Shown here: positions 19,936 to 28,558 of the stretch, one piece after another
How the letters are laid out: the number at the start of each line of letters is the position of its first letter
How positions within the stretch are numbered: position 1 is the stretch's first letter
NCBI GenBank assembly: GCA_963761525.1
Contig: CAVXHG010000002.1
Span: 62,001-126,000 of the forward strand
Direction of reading: 5' to 3'
Source: BOG-931 sp963761525
Lineage (GTDB): Bacteria; Pseudomonadota; Alphaproteobacteria; Rhizobiales; Xanthobacteraceae
DNA length: 64,000 bases
Program-made: the position numbers and the translations under genes
The notes under the pieces: generated by a model
What the model was told of the DNA's origin: nothing
Database searches by the model: none
What the model saw: only the letters and a program-made list of their open reading frames with translations

Positions 19936-20037
19936 AGAATCCGCTTTGTCGTAAGACATTGATAGCGCGCATCTTTTTGCCCGCTGGAGCGGTCCAGCAG
20001 GCAGAAAACCAATGCGGCCAGTGGCCTAGGGAGATGG

Positions 20038-20925
20038 TTACTTCGCGCGAACCTCGACGCCGGCCCGCTTTTCGATCGGCTTGACCACCGTTGTCAGGTC
20101 CGCGTCCGGGCCGAGTTCGTCGCAGGTCAGCTTGAGCAGCGCGGCCACGGCCTCACAGGTCTGCACCGGGACGCCGAGTGCCTTGGCTTCGGAGAGAAAC
20201 AGATCGACGTCCTTTTTCATCAGCCCCGCCGTGAAACCAAGGTTGAAGGTGCGGGGCAGCACGACGTCAGGAAATTTCTGTTCGGTTGCGGTGCTGCGGC
20301 CGGAGCTCGCATTGATGACGTCGAGCATGATGCGCGGATCGAGGCCGGCCTTCACGCCGGTCACCATTGACTCCGAGGTTGCGACGGTCGCCGCAGCGGA
20401 CAACACGTTGTTGCAAAGCTTCATCGTTTGTCCGAGGCCGGACTTCTCGCCGATAAAGAAAAACTTGCCGATCACTTTGAGCGCCGGCTCGACCGCTTCG
20501 ACGTCGGCACGCGGGCCCGATGCCATCACGGCGACAGTGCCTTTCTCGGCACCGCGCACGCCGCCGCTGATCGGCGCATCGATCTGCACGATGTTCTTTT
20601 CCGCGAGCAGCTTGAAGATGCGCTGCGCCATCACCGAACCGGTGGTGGACAGATCGACAAAGCGCTTCACTTTCTTGCCTTCGATCACGCCATCCGGTCC
20701 AGTCGCAACCTTAAGCACGATGTCGGGTGTCGGCAGGCTCACCATCACGGTTTCGGCGGAGTCGGCCACCTCCTTCGGCGAACGCACAGCGATACCGCCA
20801 AGCGCCGCGATGTTTCCGATCGCCTCCTGCCGCGTGTCGTAGATGAAGACCTTGTGCCCGGCTTGCACCAGCCGCCGCGCCATGTGCGCGCCCATATTGC
20901 CGAGACCGATGAAGCCGATGTCCAT
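20038..20925 (-). CDS. NAD(P)-dependent oxidoreductase, 3-hydroxyisobutyrate dehydrogenase family
   Basis: 295 aa beta-hydroxyacid dehydrogenase. N-terminal Rossmann motif IGFIGLGNMGAHMARRL (residues 3-19), substrate signature IDAPISGGVRGAEKGT near 115-130, and the catalytic Lys in LGQTMKLCNN near 170. The all-helical C-terminal domain has GFTAGLMKKDVDL. It is the last gene of the nine-gene operon, 16 bases after the CaiB gene. It would oxidise a 3-hydroxy acid or reduce a semialdehyde; the substrate cannot be told from sequence. Glyoxylate or succinic-semialdehyde reductases of the same family are alternatives. Confidence 0.88.
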   Translation of the reverse strand: MDIGFIGLGNMGAHMARRLVQAGHKVFIYDTRQEAIGNIAALGGIAVRSPKEVADSAETVMVSLPTPDIVLKVATGPDGVIEGKKVKRFVDLSTTGSVMAQRIFKLLAEKNIVQIDAPISGGVRGAEKGTVAVMASGPRADVEAVEPALKVIGKFFFIGEKSGLGQTMKLCNNVLSAAATVATSESMVTGVKAGLDPRIMLDVINASSGRSTATEQKFPDVVLPRTFNLGFTAGLMKKDVDLFLSEAKALGVPVQTCEAVAALLKLTCDELGPDADLTTVVKPIEKRAGVEVRAK

Positions 20926-20941
20926 GTCGTTTCTCCCTCAC

Positions 20942-22084
20942 TTACTTTGCGTTGATTGTAGCCGGCATGAACTCGGCGTGCACTTTGTCGGTATGCTCAC
21001 CAAGCGCCGGCACCGGGCCGTACTGGCGCGACGCCGCGGCGCGGAATTCGGCGGGCGCCGGGTAGGACACCGGTCCGCTTGGCGTGCCGATGGTGATGCG
21101 GCGCAGGTGTGGGTGGTGTGAAAGATCGGCGGGCGTGTTGACCCTCGCGAAGGCAATGTCGGCGGCAGCGAGTTTTTGCTCGAGCGCATCGGCATCGAGC
21201 GCGCCGAACACGGCGGCGACCTTGCCGTCGGTTTGTTCCCGGCGTTTGACCCGCTCGACATTGGTCGCGAAGTCGGGATCGGCGGCGAGTTTGGCGTCGC
21301 CGAGCACCTTGTCGGCGAGCATCCGCCATTCGCGGTCGCTCTGGATCGAAATCAGGATGTCGATGCCGTTGCGGCTGCGGAATGCGCCGTAAGGCGAAAT
21401 CGAAATGTGGGCGAGCCCGATCCGCCGCGGCGTGAAGCCGGCTTCCTGCTGCAGCAGCGGCACGGTCATCCAGTCGGCCATGGCGTCGAACATGGAGATC
21501 GATAGCTCGGCGCCTTCGCCGGTGCGATGGCGCGCGATCAGCGCTTCGAGGATCGCCTGCTGCGCGTACATGCCGGACCCGATATCGACGACAGAAACGC
21601 CCACGCGGGACGGCTCCGATGTGCCGGTGATCGAAGCGAGCCCAGATTCTGCCTGGATCAGCATGTCGTAGGCCTTGCGCTGCGCCAGCGGGCCGCTTTC
21701 GCCGAATCCGGAGATCGAACAGCAGATCAGCCGCGGATTGTCGCGGCGCAGGATTGCGGGCGAGAAACCGAGCTTCGATGCCGCGCCGGGCTTGAGGTTT
21801 TGCACGAATACGTCGGCCCGCTTGAGCATGGCGGCGAGCAGCGCCTTGTCGTCAGGCTTGGTCAAGTCGAGCACGACCGACTCCTTGCCGCGGTTGAGCC
21901 AGACGAAGTAGCTGCACTCGCCGTGCACGAGATCGTCATAACCGCGGGCGAAATCGCCTTCCGGGCGCTCGATCTTGATGACCCGCGCCCCGGCATCGGC
22001 CAATCGGCTCGTGCACATCGGCGCGGCGACCGCCTGTTCGAGCGCGATGACGAGAATGCCGGAGAGGGGGAGGGAGTTGCTCAA
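20942..22084 (-). CDS. CaiB/BaiF (family III) CoA-transferase
   Basis: 380 aa, moves CoA between carboxylic acids. The start is TTG at 22084, which overlaps the upstream stop (TTGA) and gives MSNSLPLSGILVIALEQAVAAP; further in-frame codons upstream to 22303 lie inside the acyl-CoA dehydrogenase gene. Family marks: ADAGARVIKIERPEGDFAR, YFVWLNRGKESVVLDL, and GFGESGPLAQRKAYDM, holding the Asp expected to form the acyl anhydride, near residue 150. As part of the operon it is the probable activation step, using a CoA donor rather than ATP. Confidence 0.9.
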   Translation of the reverse strand: MSNSLPLSGILVIALEQAVAAPMCTSRLADAGARVIKIERPEGDFARGYDDLVHGECSYFVWLNRGKESVVLDLTKPDDKALLAAMLKRADVFVQNLKPGAASKLGFSPAILRRDNPRLICCSISGFGESGPLAQRKAYDMLIQAESGLASITGTSEPSRVGVSVVDIGSGMYAQQAILEALIARHRTGEGAELSISMFDAMADWMTVPLLQQEAGFTPRRIGLAHISISPYGAFRSRNGIDILISIQSDREWRMLADKVLGDAKLAADPDFATNVERVKRREQTDGKVAAVFGALDADALEQKLAAADIAFARVNTPADLSHHPHLRRITIGTPSGPVSYPAPAEFRAAASRQYGPVPALGEHTDKVHAEFMPATINAK

Positions 22085-23241
22085 TACGACCTCGGCAGCC
22101 CCAGCACGTGCTCGGCAATATACGACAGCACCAAGTTGGTGGAGATCGGCGCGACGGTGTAGAGCCGCGTTTCGCGGAATTTGCGCTCGATGTCGAATTC
22201 TTCCGCAAAGCCGAAACCGCCGTGGGTTTGCAGGCACATATCGGCCGCGGCCCATGACGCTTCGGCAGCGAGATGTTTCGCCATATTGGCTTCGGCGCCG
22301 CAATCCTTGCCAGCTTCGTAGAGCGCGGCGGCTTCACGCACCATCAATTCGGCGGCCCGCATGTTGATGTAGGCCCGCGCGATCGGAAACTGCACGCCCT
22401 GGTTCTGGCCGATCGGCCGGCCGAACACGACACGCTCGCCGGCATATTTGGTGGCTTTCTGGATGAACCACTTGGCGTCGCCGATGCATTCCGACGCGAT
22501 CAGAATACGCTCGGCGTTCATGCCGGAAAGGATATAGCGGAAGCCTTCGCCCTCGACGCCAACCAAGTTTTCCGCCGGGACGCGCATGTTCTCAAAAAAC
22601 ACTTCCGTCGTGGCGTGGTTCATCATGGTGCGGATTGGACGAATGGTGAGGCCGTTGCCTTTGACTTCACGCATGTCGACCAGAAATACCGAGAGCCCTT
22701 CGGTGCGCTTCTTCACCTGATCGCGCGGCGTCGTGCGGGCGAGCAACAGCATGAGATCGGAGTGCTCGGCGCGCGAGGTCCAGATCTTCTGGCCGTTGAC
22801 GACATAACCGTCGTTGCCGTTGCGCACCGCCGTGGTGCGCAAGCCGAGTGTGTCGGTGCCCGACGTCGGTTCGGTGACGCCAAAGGCCTGCAGGCGAAGT
22901 TCGCCTTTGGCGATGGCCGGCAGGTAACGCGCCTTTTGCACGGCGCTACCGTGCCGTAGCACCGTGCCCATCGTGTACATCTGTGCGTGGCAGCCGGCGC
23001 CGTTGCAGCCGGCGGCCTGAATTTCTTCCATGATCGCGATGGCTGCGCTCATAGTGAGGCCGCTGCCGCCGTATTCTTCCGGGATCAGCGCGGCGAGGAA
23101 ACCGGCTTTGGTCAACGCCGCAACGAACTCCTCCGGATAGGCGCGTTCGCGATCGAGTCTGCGCCAGTACTCTCCGGGAAAGTTGGCGCACAATGCGCGC
23201 ACCGCCTCGCGAATCGGAGCGAGGTCGGCGCTGTCATTCAC
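22081..23241 (-). CDS. acyl-CoA dehydrogenase
   Basis: FAD-dependent alpha,beta-dehydrogenation of an acyl-CoA. It is 386 aa, from a GTG that overlaps the MaoC stop (GTGA). Contains AFGVTEPTSGTDTLGLRTTA (flavin/acyl-CoA signature near residue 115), VNGQKIWTSRAEHSDL, and the C-terminal LQTHGGFGFAEEFDIERKFRETRLYTVAPISTN. In the region where many family members have the catalytic Glu, the C-terminal segment reads GFGFAEEFDIER. Its stop overlaps the TTG of the CoA-transferase gene. Its role in the operon is probably the first oxidation of the CoA-activated acid. Confidence 0.92.
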   Translation of the reverse strand: MNDSADLAPIREAVRALCANFPGEYWRRLDRERAYPEEFVAALTKAGFLAALIPEEYGGSGLTMSAAIAIMEEIQAAGCNGAGCHAQMYTMGTVLRHGSAVQKARYLPAIAKGELRLQAFGVTEPTSGTDTLGLRTTAVRNGNDGYVVNGQKIWTSRAEHSDLMLLLARTTPRDQVKKRTEGLSVFLVDMREVKGNGLTIRPIRTMMNHATTEVFFENMRVPAENLVGVEGEGFRYILSGMNAERILIASECIGDAKWFIQKATKYAGERVVFGRPIGQNQGVQFPIARAYINMRAAELMVREAAALYEAGKDCGAEANMAKHLAAEASWAAADMCLQTHGGFGFAEEFDIERKFRETRLYTVAPISTNLVLSYIAEHVLGLPRSY

Positions 23242-24097
23242 AGCCTGACCTCGGCCCGTCCGTTATTGACGGCGACAACGTCGCGCTCGACGACGCGGGC
23301 GCGGAAGCTGACGATATTGCCATCGCGCCACATCTCGGTGCGAATGGTTTCGCCGGGAAACACCGGAGCTGAAAAACGTGCGGCGAAGGATTTCAGCTTG
23401 TTCGGGTCGTAACCGCAAAAGGTCTTCAGCACCGCGCGCGCCGAGGTGCCGAACGTGCCGAGGCCATGGGCGATCGGCCGCGGATAACCTGCTTGCTTTG
23501 CGATCGCCGGATCCGAATGCAGCGGATTGAGGTCGCCGCTCAGCCGATAGATCAGCGCCGCTTCCGGACGTGTCCCGAGATCGCAGGCCACATCGGGAGC
23601 GCGCGCAGGCAGCGGATGTGGCGCAGGCGCCTCGCGTGGCGGGCCGCCGAAGCCGCCATCGCCACGGGCGAATGTGGTGTGCGTCACGGTCGCAATCGGT
23701 GCCCCGGTGTCTTTGTCGCTGATCTCGCGCTGCGAGAGAATCAAGGCTCCCTTGCCGGGGCCCTTGTCGACAACCTCGACGATCTTTTGCTTGCCGACGA
23801 CGGTACCATTGGCCTTTAGCGGCTGATGCAGCGTGATGCCTTGCTCGCCATTGACGATCTTCACCCAGTCGATGCCGGTGTCGCGGTTGCGCGCCCAGAA
23901 ACCGGGATGGCCGAGTACTGTGCCCATGGTTGGCAGCACCTTCAGGTCTTTCTCATAGACGAACGGCAATTCGTCCTCGTTCATCGGATCATGTCCGAAG
24001 CCGATGCCGAGTGCATAGAGGATGCAGTCCTTTGTCGTGTAGGTCTGCTCCGCCGGCGGAAGCTCAAGCGCCATAAGCTTGTCGTAGACGATAGCCA

Positions 24098-24098
<1 letters not shown>
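23238..24098 (-). CDS. MaoC-like 2-enoyl-CoA hydratase (double hotdog)
   Basis: 286 aa from the ATG at 24098, which overlaps the SDR stop (ATGA); an ATG five codons earlier is possible. The N-terminal half is a degenerate hotdog domain (FGHDPMNEDELPFVYE, VLPTMGTVLGHPGFW). The C-terminal half has the hydratase-2 motif YRLSGDLNPLHSDPAIAKQAGYPRPIAHGLGTFG near 190-220, with the Asp and His of the R-specific hydratase active site. It would add water to the enoyl-CoA made by the neighbouring dehydrogenase. The length and two-domain form match fungal or peroxisomal-type MaoC hydratases. Confidence 0.9.
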
Positions 24099-25012
<914 letters not shown>

Positions 25013-25016
25013 CGGT

Positions 25017-26120
25017 TTATTCCCCCCACACTTCGCGCGCGATCTCGACGATCATTCGCAGCTTTGCCCATTCCTGTTCCTCGGCCAGCGTATTGCCCTC
25101 CTCGGTCGAGGCGAAGCCACATTGCGGCGACAAGCAGAGCAGGTCGAGATCGGCGAATTTCGCCGCCTGATCGATTCGCCGCTTGATGTCGTCCTTCTTT
25201 TCCAGCGCGCCGGTCTTTGTCGTGACGAGGCCAAGCACGGCGCGACGGCCTGCTTGCAAACGCTTGAGCGGCTCGAAGCCGCCGGCCCGCTCGGTGTCGT
25301 ATTCCATGAAATAGCCATGCACCTTTATGCGGTCGAACAGCACTTCCTGCATCGCGTCGTAGCCACCAGAGCCCATGAAGGTCGATTTATAATTGCCGCG
25401 GCACAAGTGCATGGTGACCGTCATGTCGTGCGGAATGCCCGCGATGGCGGCGTTGATGAGATCGCCGTAGGTAATTCCGAGCGCCTCCGGGTCGTCGCCG
25501 CGGTCTTTCATTTGCTGGCGGTACTTCGGGTCACACAGCATGGCGATGAAGACTTCGTCGAGCTGCAGATAGCGGCAGCCGGCGTCGTAAAAAGCGTGCA
25601 CTGCTTTGTTGTAAGCTTGGCCGAGATCGGCGAACAGATTGTCCAGGCTCGAATAGGCCGACTTATCGATCGGCGTCGGCACCGGACGGCCGTAAAGCGA
25701 GGACGGGGAGGGGATCGTTATTTTCGGCGTGCGGCTGGTATGCGCTTTGACGAACTTGAAGTGTTCGATCATGGGGTGGTCGGAAAAGCCGATCTTGCCG
25801 GTGACCTTGGTGCCTTCGTTGCGCGTTGTGACCGCAGCAAAAGCGATGCCGGTGTTCATCGAGGTCTTTTCGATGCCGTCTAGTCCCCACAGGAAGTCGA
25901 GATGCCACCACGAACGGCGGAATTCGCCGTCGGTGATCGAATGCAGGCCGACGTCCTCTTGCTTCTTGATGACCTCTTCGATAGCGCGGTCTTCGGCCGC
26001 CTTGAGATCGGCGTCGCCGATCTCGTTTTTGGCGTAGCGTTCGCGGGCTTTTTTCAGCTCGGCGGGACGCAGCAGGCTGCCGACATGGTCGGCGCGGAAC
26101 GGCGGCTTAGCACCTTGCAT
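25017..26120 (-). CDS. core MetE-type cobalamin-independent methyltransferase, paralogue 1
   Basis: 367 aa, homologous to only the C-terminal catalytic half of MetE. It begins MQGAKPPFRADHVGSLLRP; the ATG overlaps the TAA of paralogue 2. The predicted zinc ligands of MetE are all present: His-x-Cys in MTVTMHLCRGNYKS near residue 235, Glu in GYFMEYDTERAGGF, and Cys in LSPQCGFAS near 340. The aspartate-bearing YLQLDEVFIA is also kept. A thiol-activating zinc methyltransferase is therefore expected, but the methyl donor is unknown. The domain that binds methyltetrahydropteroyl-triglutamate in full MetE is missing, so methionine synthesis from folate is not assured. Confidence 0.85.
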   Translation of the reverse strand: MQGAKPPFRADHVGSLLRPAELKKARERYAKNEIGDADLKAAEDRAIEEVIKKQEDVGLHSITDGEFRRSWWHLDFLWGLDGIEKTSMNTGIAFAAVTTRNEGTKVTGKIGFSDHPMIEHFKFVKAHTSRTPKITIPSPSSLYGRPVPTPIDKSAYSSLDNLFADLGQAYNKAVHAFYDAGCRYLQLDEVFIAMLCDPKYRQQMKDRGDDPEALGITYGDLINAAIAGIPHDMTVTMHLCRGNYKSTFMGSGGYDAMQEVLFDRIKVHGYFMEYDTERAGGFEPLKRLQAGRRAVLGLVTTKTGALEKKDDIKRRIDQAAKFADLDLLCLSPQCGFASTEEGNTLAEEQEWAKLRMIVEIAREVWGE

Positions 26121-27235
26121 TACTCCCCCCACACTTCGCGCGCGATCTCCGCGATCATCCGCAGCTTCGCCCATTCCTCGTCTTCGGCCAGCGTATTGCC
26201 TTCCTCGGTGGAAGCGAAACCGCATTGCGGCGACAAGCAGAGCTGATCGATATCGATGAATTTTGCCGCTTCCTCGATCCGGCGCTTGAGCTCGTCCTTC
26301 TTTTCCAGCGTGCCGGTCTTGGTGGTGACGAGGCCGAGCACGACCATTTTGCCTTTCGGCACGAAGCGCAGCGGTTCGAAACCGCCGGCGCGCTCGCTGT
26401 CGTATTCCATGAAGTAGCCGTGCACGTTGATCTGGTTGAACAGCAGCTCCGCGATCGGCTCATAGCCGCCTGAGGCGACGAAGCTCGAGCGGAAATTACC
26501 GCGGCACAGGTGCATGGTGATCGTCATGTCGGACGGGATGTCTGAAATCGCCTTGTTGATCATGTCGGCATAGATACTCGGCAGCGTCTCCGGGTTCTCG
26601 CCGCGATCGGTGATCTGCTGGCGCAGCGCCGGGTCGCACAGATAAGCCAGATTGACTTCGTCGAGCTGAAGATAGCGGCAGCCAGCATCGGCAAAGGCGT
26701 GGACCACCTTGCGATAAGTCTCACCCAGGTCGCTGTAGAAATCGTCCATCGACGGATAGATCGATGCCGGCACGGCATCACGCCCGTAGCGGAAATGCAG
26801 CGACGAGGGCGACGGGATGGTCAGCTTCGCGGTCTGTTTGGTGTGCGCCTTCAAGAATTTGAAATGCTCGATCATCGGATGCGGCTTGTAGCCGCCAAGC
26901 TTGCCGACGACGCGGAGCAGGATCGGCCGCGGCTGCGGGCCTGTGGCGGCAAACTTGATCTTGCGCTCGCCGACATAGGATTCGACGTTGTGCAAATTTT
27001 CCAGGAAGTCGTAATTCCAGGAGATGCGGCGATATTCGCCGTCGGTGATCGACTTGAGCCCGGCCGCTTCCTGCTTGCGGATGACGCCCTCGACCTCGCG
27101 ATCCTCGATTTCGGTGAGTGCTTCCGCGGAAATCTCGCCGCGTTTGCGTTTTTCGCGCGCGTCTTTCAGCGTCGCCGTGCGAAGCAGGCTGCCGACGTGA
27201 TCGGCGCGAAACGGAGGTTTGGTGCGTTGTGCCAT
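26120..27235 (-). CDS. core MetE-type cobalamin-independent methyltransferase, paralogue 2
   Basis: 371 aa, starts MAQRTKPPFRADHVGSLLRT. Ends with nearly the same residues as paralogue 1 (LRMIAEIAREVWGE against LRMIVEIAREVWGE) but differs clearly in the middle third (residues 70-150), where substrate or partner contacts would lie. Zinc ligands are kept: MHLCRGNF, YFMEYDSE and SPQCGFAS. Its TAA overlaps the next ATG by one base, so paralogues 1 and 2 are translationally coupled. In-frame sequence upstream of the ATG is repeat DNA. Confidence 0.85.
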   Translation of the reverse strand: MAQRTKPPFRADHVGSLLRTATLKDAREKRKRGEISAEALTEIEDREVEGVIRKQEAAGLKSITDGEYRRISWNYDFLENLHNVESYVGERKIKFAATGPQPRPILLRVVGKLGGYKPHPMIEHFKFLKAHTKQTAKLTIPSPSSLHFRYGRDAVPASIYPSMDDFYSDLGETYRKVVHAFADAGCRYLQLDEVNLAYLCDPALRQQITDRGENPETLPSIYADMINKAISDIPSDMTITMHLCRGNFRSSFVASGGYEPIAELLFNQINVHGYFMEYDSERAGGFEPLRFVPKGKMVVLGLVTTKTGTLEKKDELKRRIEEAAKFIDIDQLCLSPQCGFASTEEGNTLAEDEEWAKLRMIAEIAREVWGE

Positions 27236-27245
27236 TCTTGAAAAT

Positions 27246-27317
27246 CCCGCTCGTCCCCGCGGAAGCGGGGACCTAAAGTTATGCCGCTGGATTCCCGCTT
27301 ACGCGGGAATGAGCGGG
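27246..27317. repeat. composite hairpin between core MetE paralogues 2 and 3
   Basis: An outer stem CCCGCTC/GAGCGGG (27246-27252, 27311-27317) encloses two perfect 8-bp hairpins: GTCCCCGC-GGAA-GCGGGGAC (27253-27272) and ATTCCCGC-TTAC-GCGGGAAT (27291-27310). It abuts the stop codon of paralogue 3. The cloverleaf-like form, inside an operon, suggests an mRNA-stabilising REP-type element rather than a terminator, since no T-run follows. Confidence 0.8.
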
Positions 27318-28430
27318 CTATGATCTTCCCCACACTTCTTCCGTCAATTCCACGATCATCCGCAACTTTGCCCATTGCTCGTCTTCGGACAGTGCGTTGC
27401 CTTCCTCGGTCGAAGCGAAGCCGCATTGCGGCGACAGGCACAGCTGATCGAGCGCGACATATTTGGTGGCTTCGTCGATCCGGCGCTTGATGGAGTCCTT
27501 GCTTTCCAGCTTGCCGATCTTCGACGAGACCAGGCCGAGCACGAGTTGCTTGTTGCCTTTCGGAAAGAAGCGCAGCGGTTCGAAACCGCCGGCGCGGTCG
27601 GTATCGTATTCCAGGAAATAGCCATCAAGATCGACTTCGTTGAATAGCCGCTCGGCCATGGTGTCGTAGCCGCCTTCGGCGATCCAGGTCGAACGGAAAT
27701 TGCCGCGGCAGGTGTGCATGGTGACGGTCATGTCGGCAGGTTTTCCTTCGAGCGCCTTATTGATCATGCGCGCGTAGATTGCCGGCAGCTTCGGGGGATC
27801 GTCGCCCCGCTCGCGCGAATGGGCGAGCTCGCGCGGATCGCACATCATCGACCATGTGGTGTCGTCGAGTTGAAGATAGCGGCAGCCGGCGTCGTAAAAC
27901 GCGCGCACGGCCTTGCGGTAAGCGTTGCCGAGGTCCTCGAAGTACGGCTCGAGATCGGGATAGACCTGCTTGCTGATCGAGGGACGGCCCTGGCGGAAGT
28001 GCAGTACGCCCGGCGCTGGAATGGTCATCTTTGCCGCAACGCGGGTGTGGTCTTTGACGAACTTGAAATCGGCGATGTGCGGATGGGTCGAGTAATCGAT
28101 CTTGCCGATCACGCGCACGCTTTCCGCTTTGGTGTTGACGCCGTGAAACTTGATACCGCCGGGGACCTCATAAAGCTCGACTCCATCAAGCTTGGCGAAA
28201 AAGTCGAACTGCCACCAGGAGCGGCGAAATTCGCCGTCGGTCGCGAGCTTCAGTCCGATCTCTTCCTGCTTCTTGATCGCTTTCTCGATTTCGCGATTCT
28301 CTACTTCCCGCAGCTGCGAGGGCGTGATCTCGCCTTCTGCTTGCCTGGAGCGAGCGGCCTTTAGCGCGGCCGGCCGCAACAGGCTGCCGACATGGTCCGC
28401 GCGAAATGGCGGTGTGGTGCGTTGGCTCAT
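27318..28430 (-). CDS. core MetE-type cobalamin-independent methyltransferase, paralogue 3
   Basis: 370 aa from the Met giving MSQRTTPPFRADHVGSLLRP (an ATG five codons earlier is possible). It is the most diverged of the three tandem copies: the zinc region reads MHTCRGNFRS in place of MHLCRGN, and YLQLDDTTWSMMCDP replaces YLQLDEVxxAxLCDP. The ligands themselves (His, Cys, Glu in YFLEYDTD, Cys in SPQCGFAS) are all present. It is separated from UbiD upstream by 128 bases of palindromic repeat and from paralogue 2 by 82 bases. Confidence 0.85.
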   Translation of the reverse strand: MSQRTTPPFRADHVGSLLRPAALKAARSRQAEGEITPSQLREVENREIEKAIKKQEEIGLKLATDGEFRRSWWQFDFFAKLDGVELYEVPGGIKFHGVNTKAESVRVIGKIDYSTHPHIADFKFVKDHTRVAAKMTIPAPGVLHFRQGRPSISKQVYPDLEPYFEDLGNAYRKAVRAFYDAGCRYLQLDDTTWSMMCDPRELAHSRERGDDPPKLPAIYARMINKALEGKPADMTVTMHTCRGNFRSTWIAEGGYDTMAERLFNEVDLDGYFLEYDTDRAGGFEPLRFFPKGNKQLVLGLVSSKIGKLESKDSIKRRIDEATKYVALDQLCLSPQCGFASTEEGNALSEDEQWAKLRMIVELTEEVWGRS

Positions 28431-28454
28431 TGTTTCACTCCCCATTTATTCTTT

Positions 28455-28557
28455 CCGTCACCCTGAGGTGCGAGTGAAGCGAGCCTCGAAGGGCGACGGC
28501 CGAGGCGCTTCGGCCGCATCCTTCGAGGGCCGCTTTGCGGCCACCTCAGGATGACGG
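28455..28557. repeat. dispersed palindromic element, CCTGAGGTG type, copy 1
   Basis: A roughly 100-base imperfect palindrome. The ends are 'CCGTCA(C/T)CCTGAGGTG' and 'CACCTCAGGATGACGG', and inside are TCGAAGG/CCTTCGA arms and small GC hairpins. A second copy of the same architecture lies at 57523-57629. This kind of element is common between genes in Bradyrhizobium-like genomes. Here it sits between ubiD and core MetE paralogue 3 inside the operon. Confidence 0.85.
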
Positions 28558-28558
28558 A

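Noticed and set aside
22537..22740. Possible second acyl-CoA dehydrogenase start inside the gene
   Set aside because: The GTG overlapping the MaoC stop gives the family's full length; internal starts would remove conserved residues.
25017..28430. Core MetE paralogues as redundant methionine synthases
   Set aside because: They lack the N-terminal half and sit with catabolic genes, so default naming as metE is not supported.
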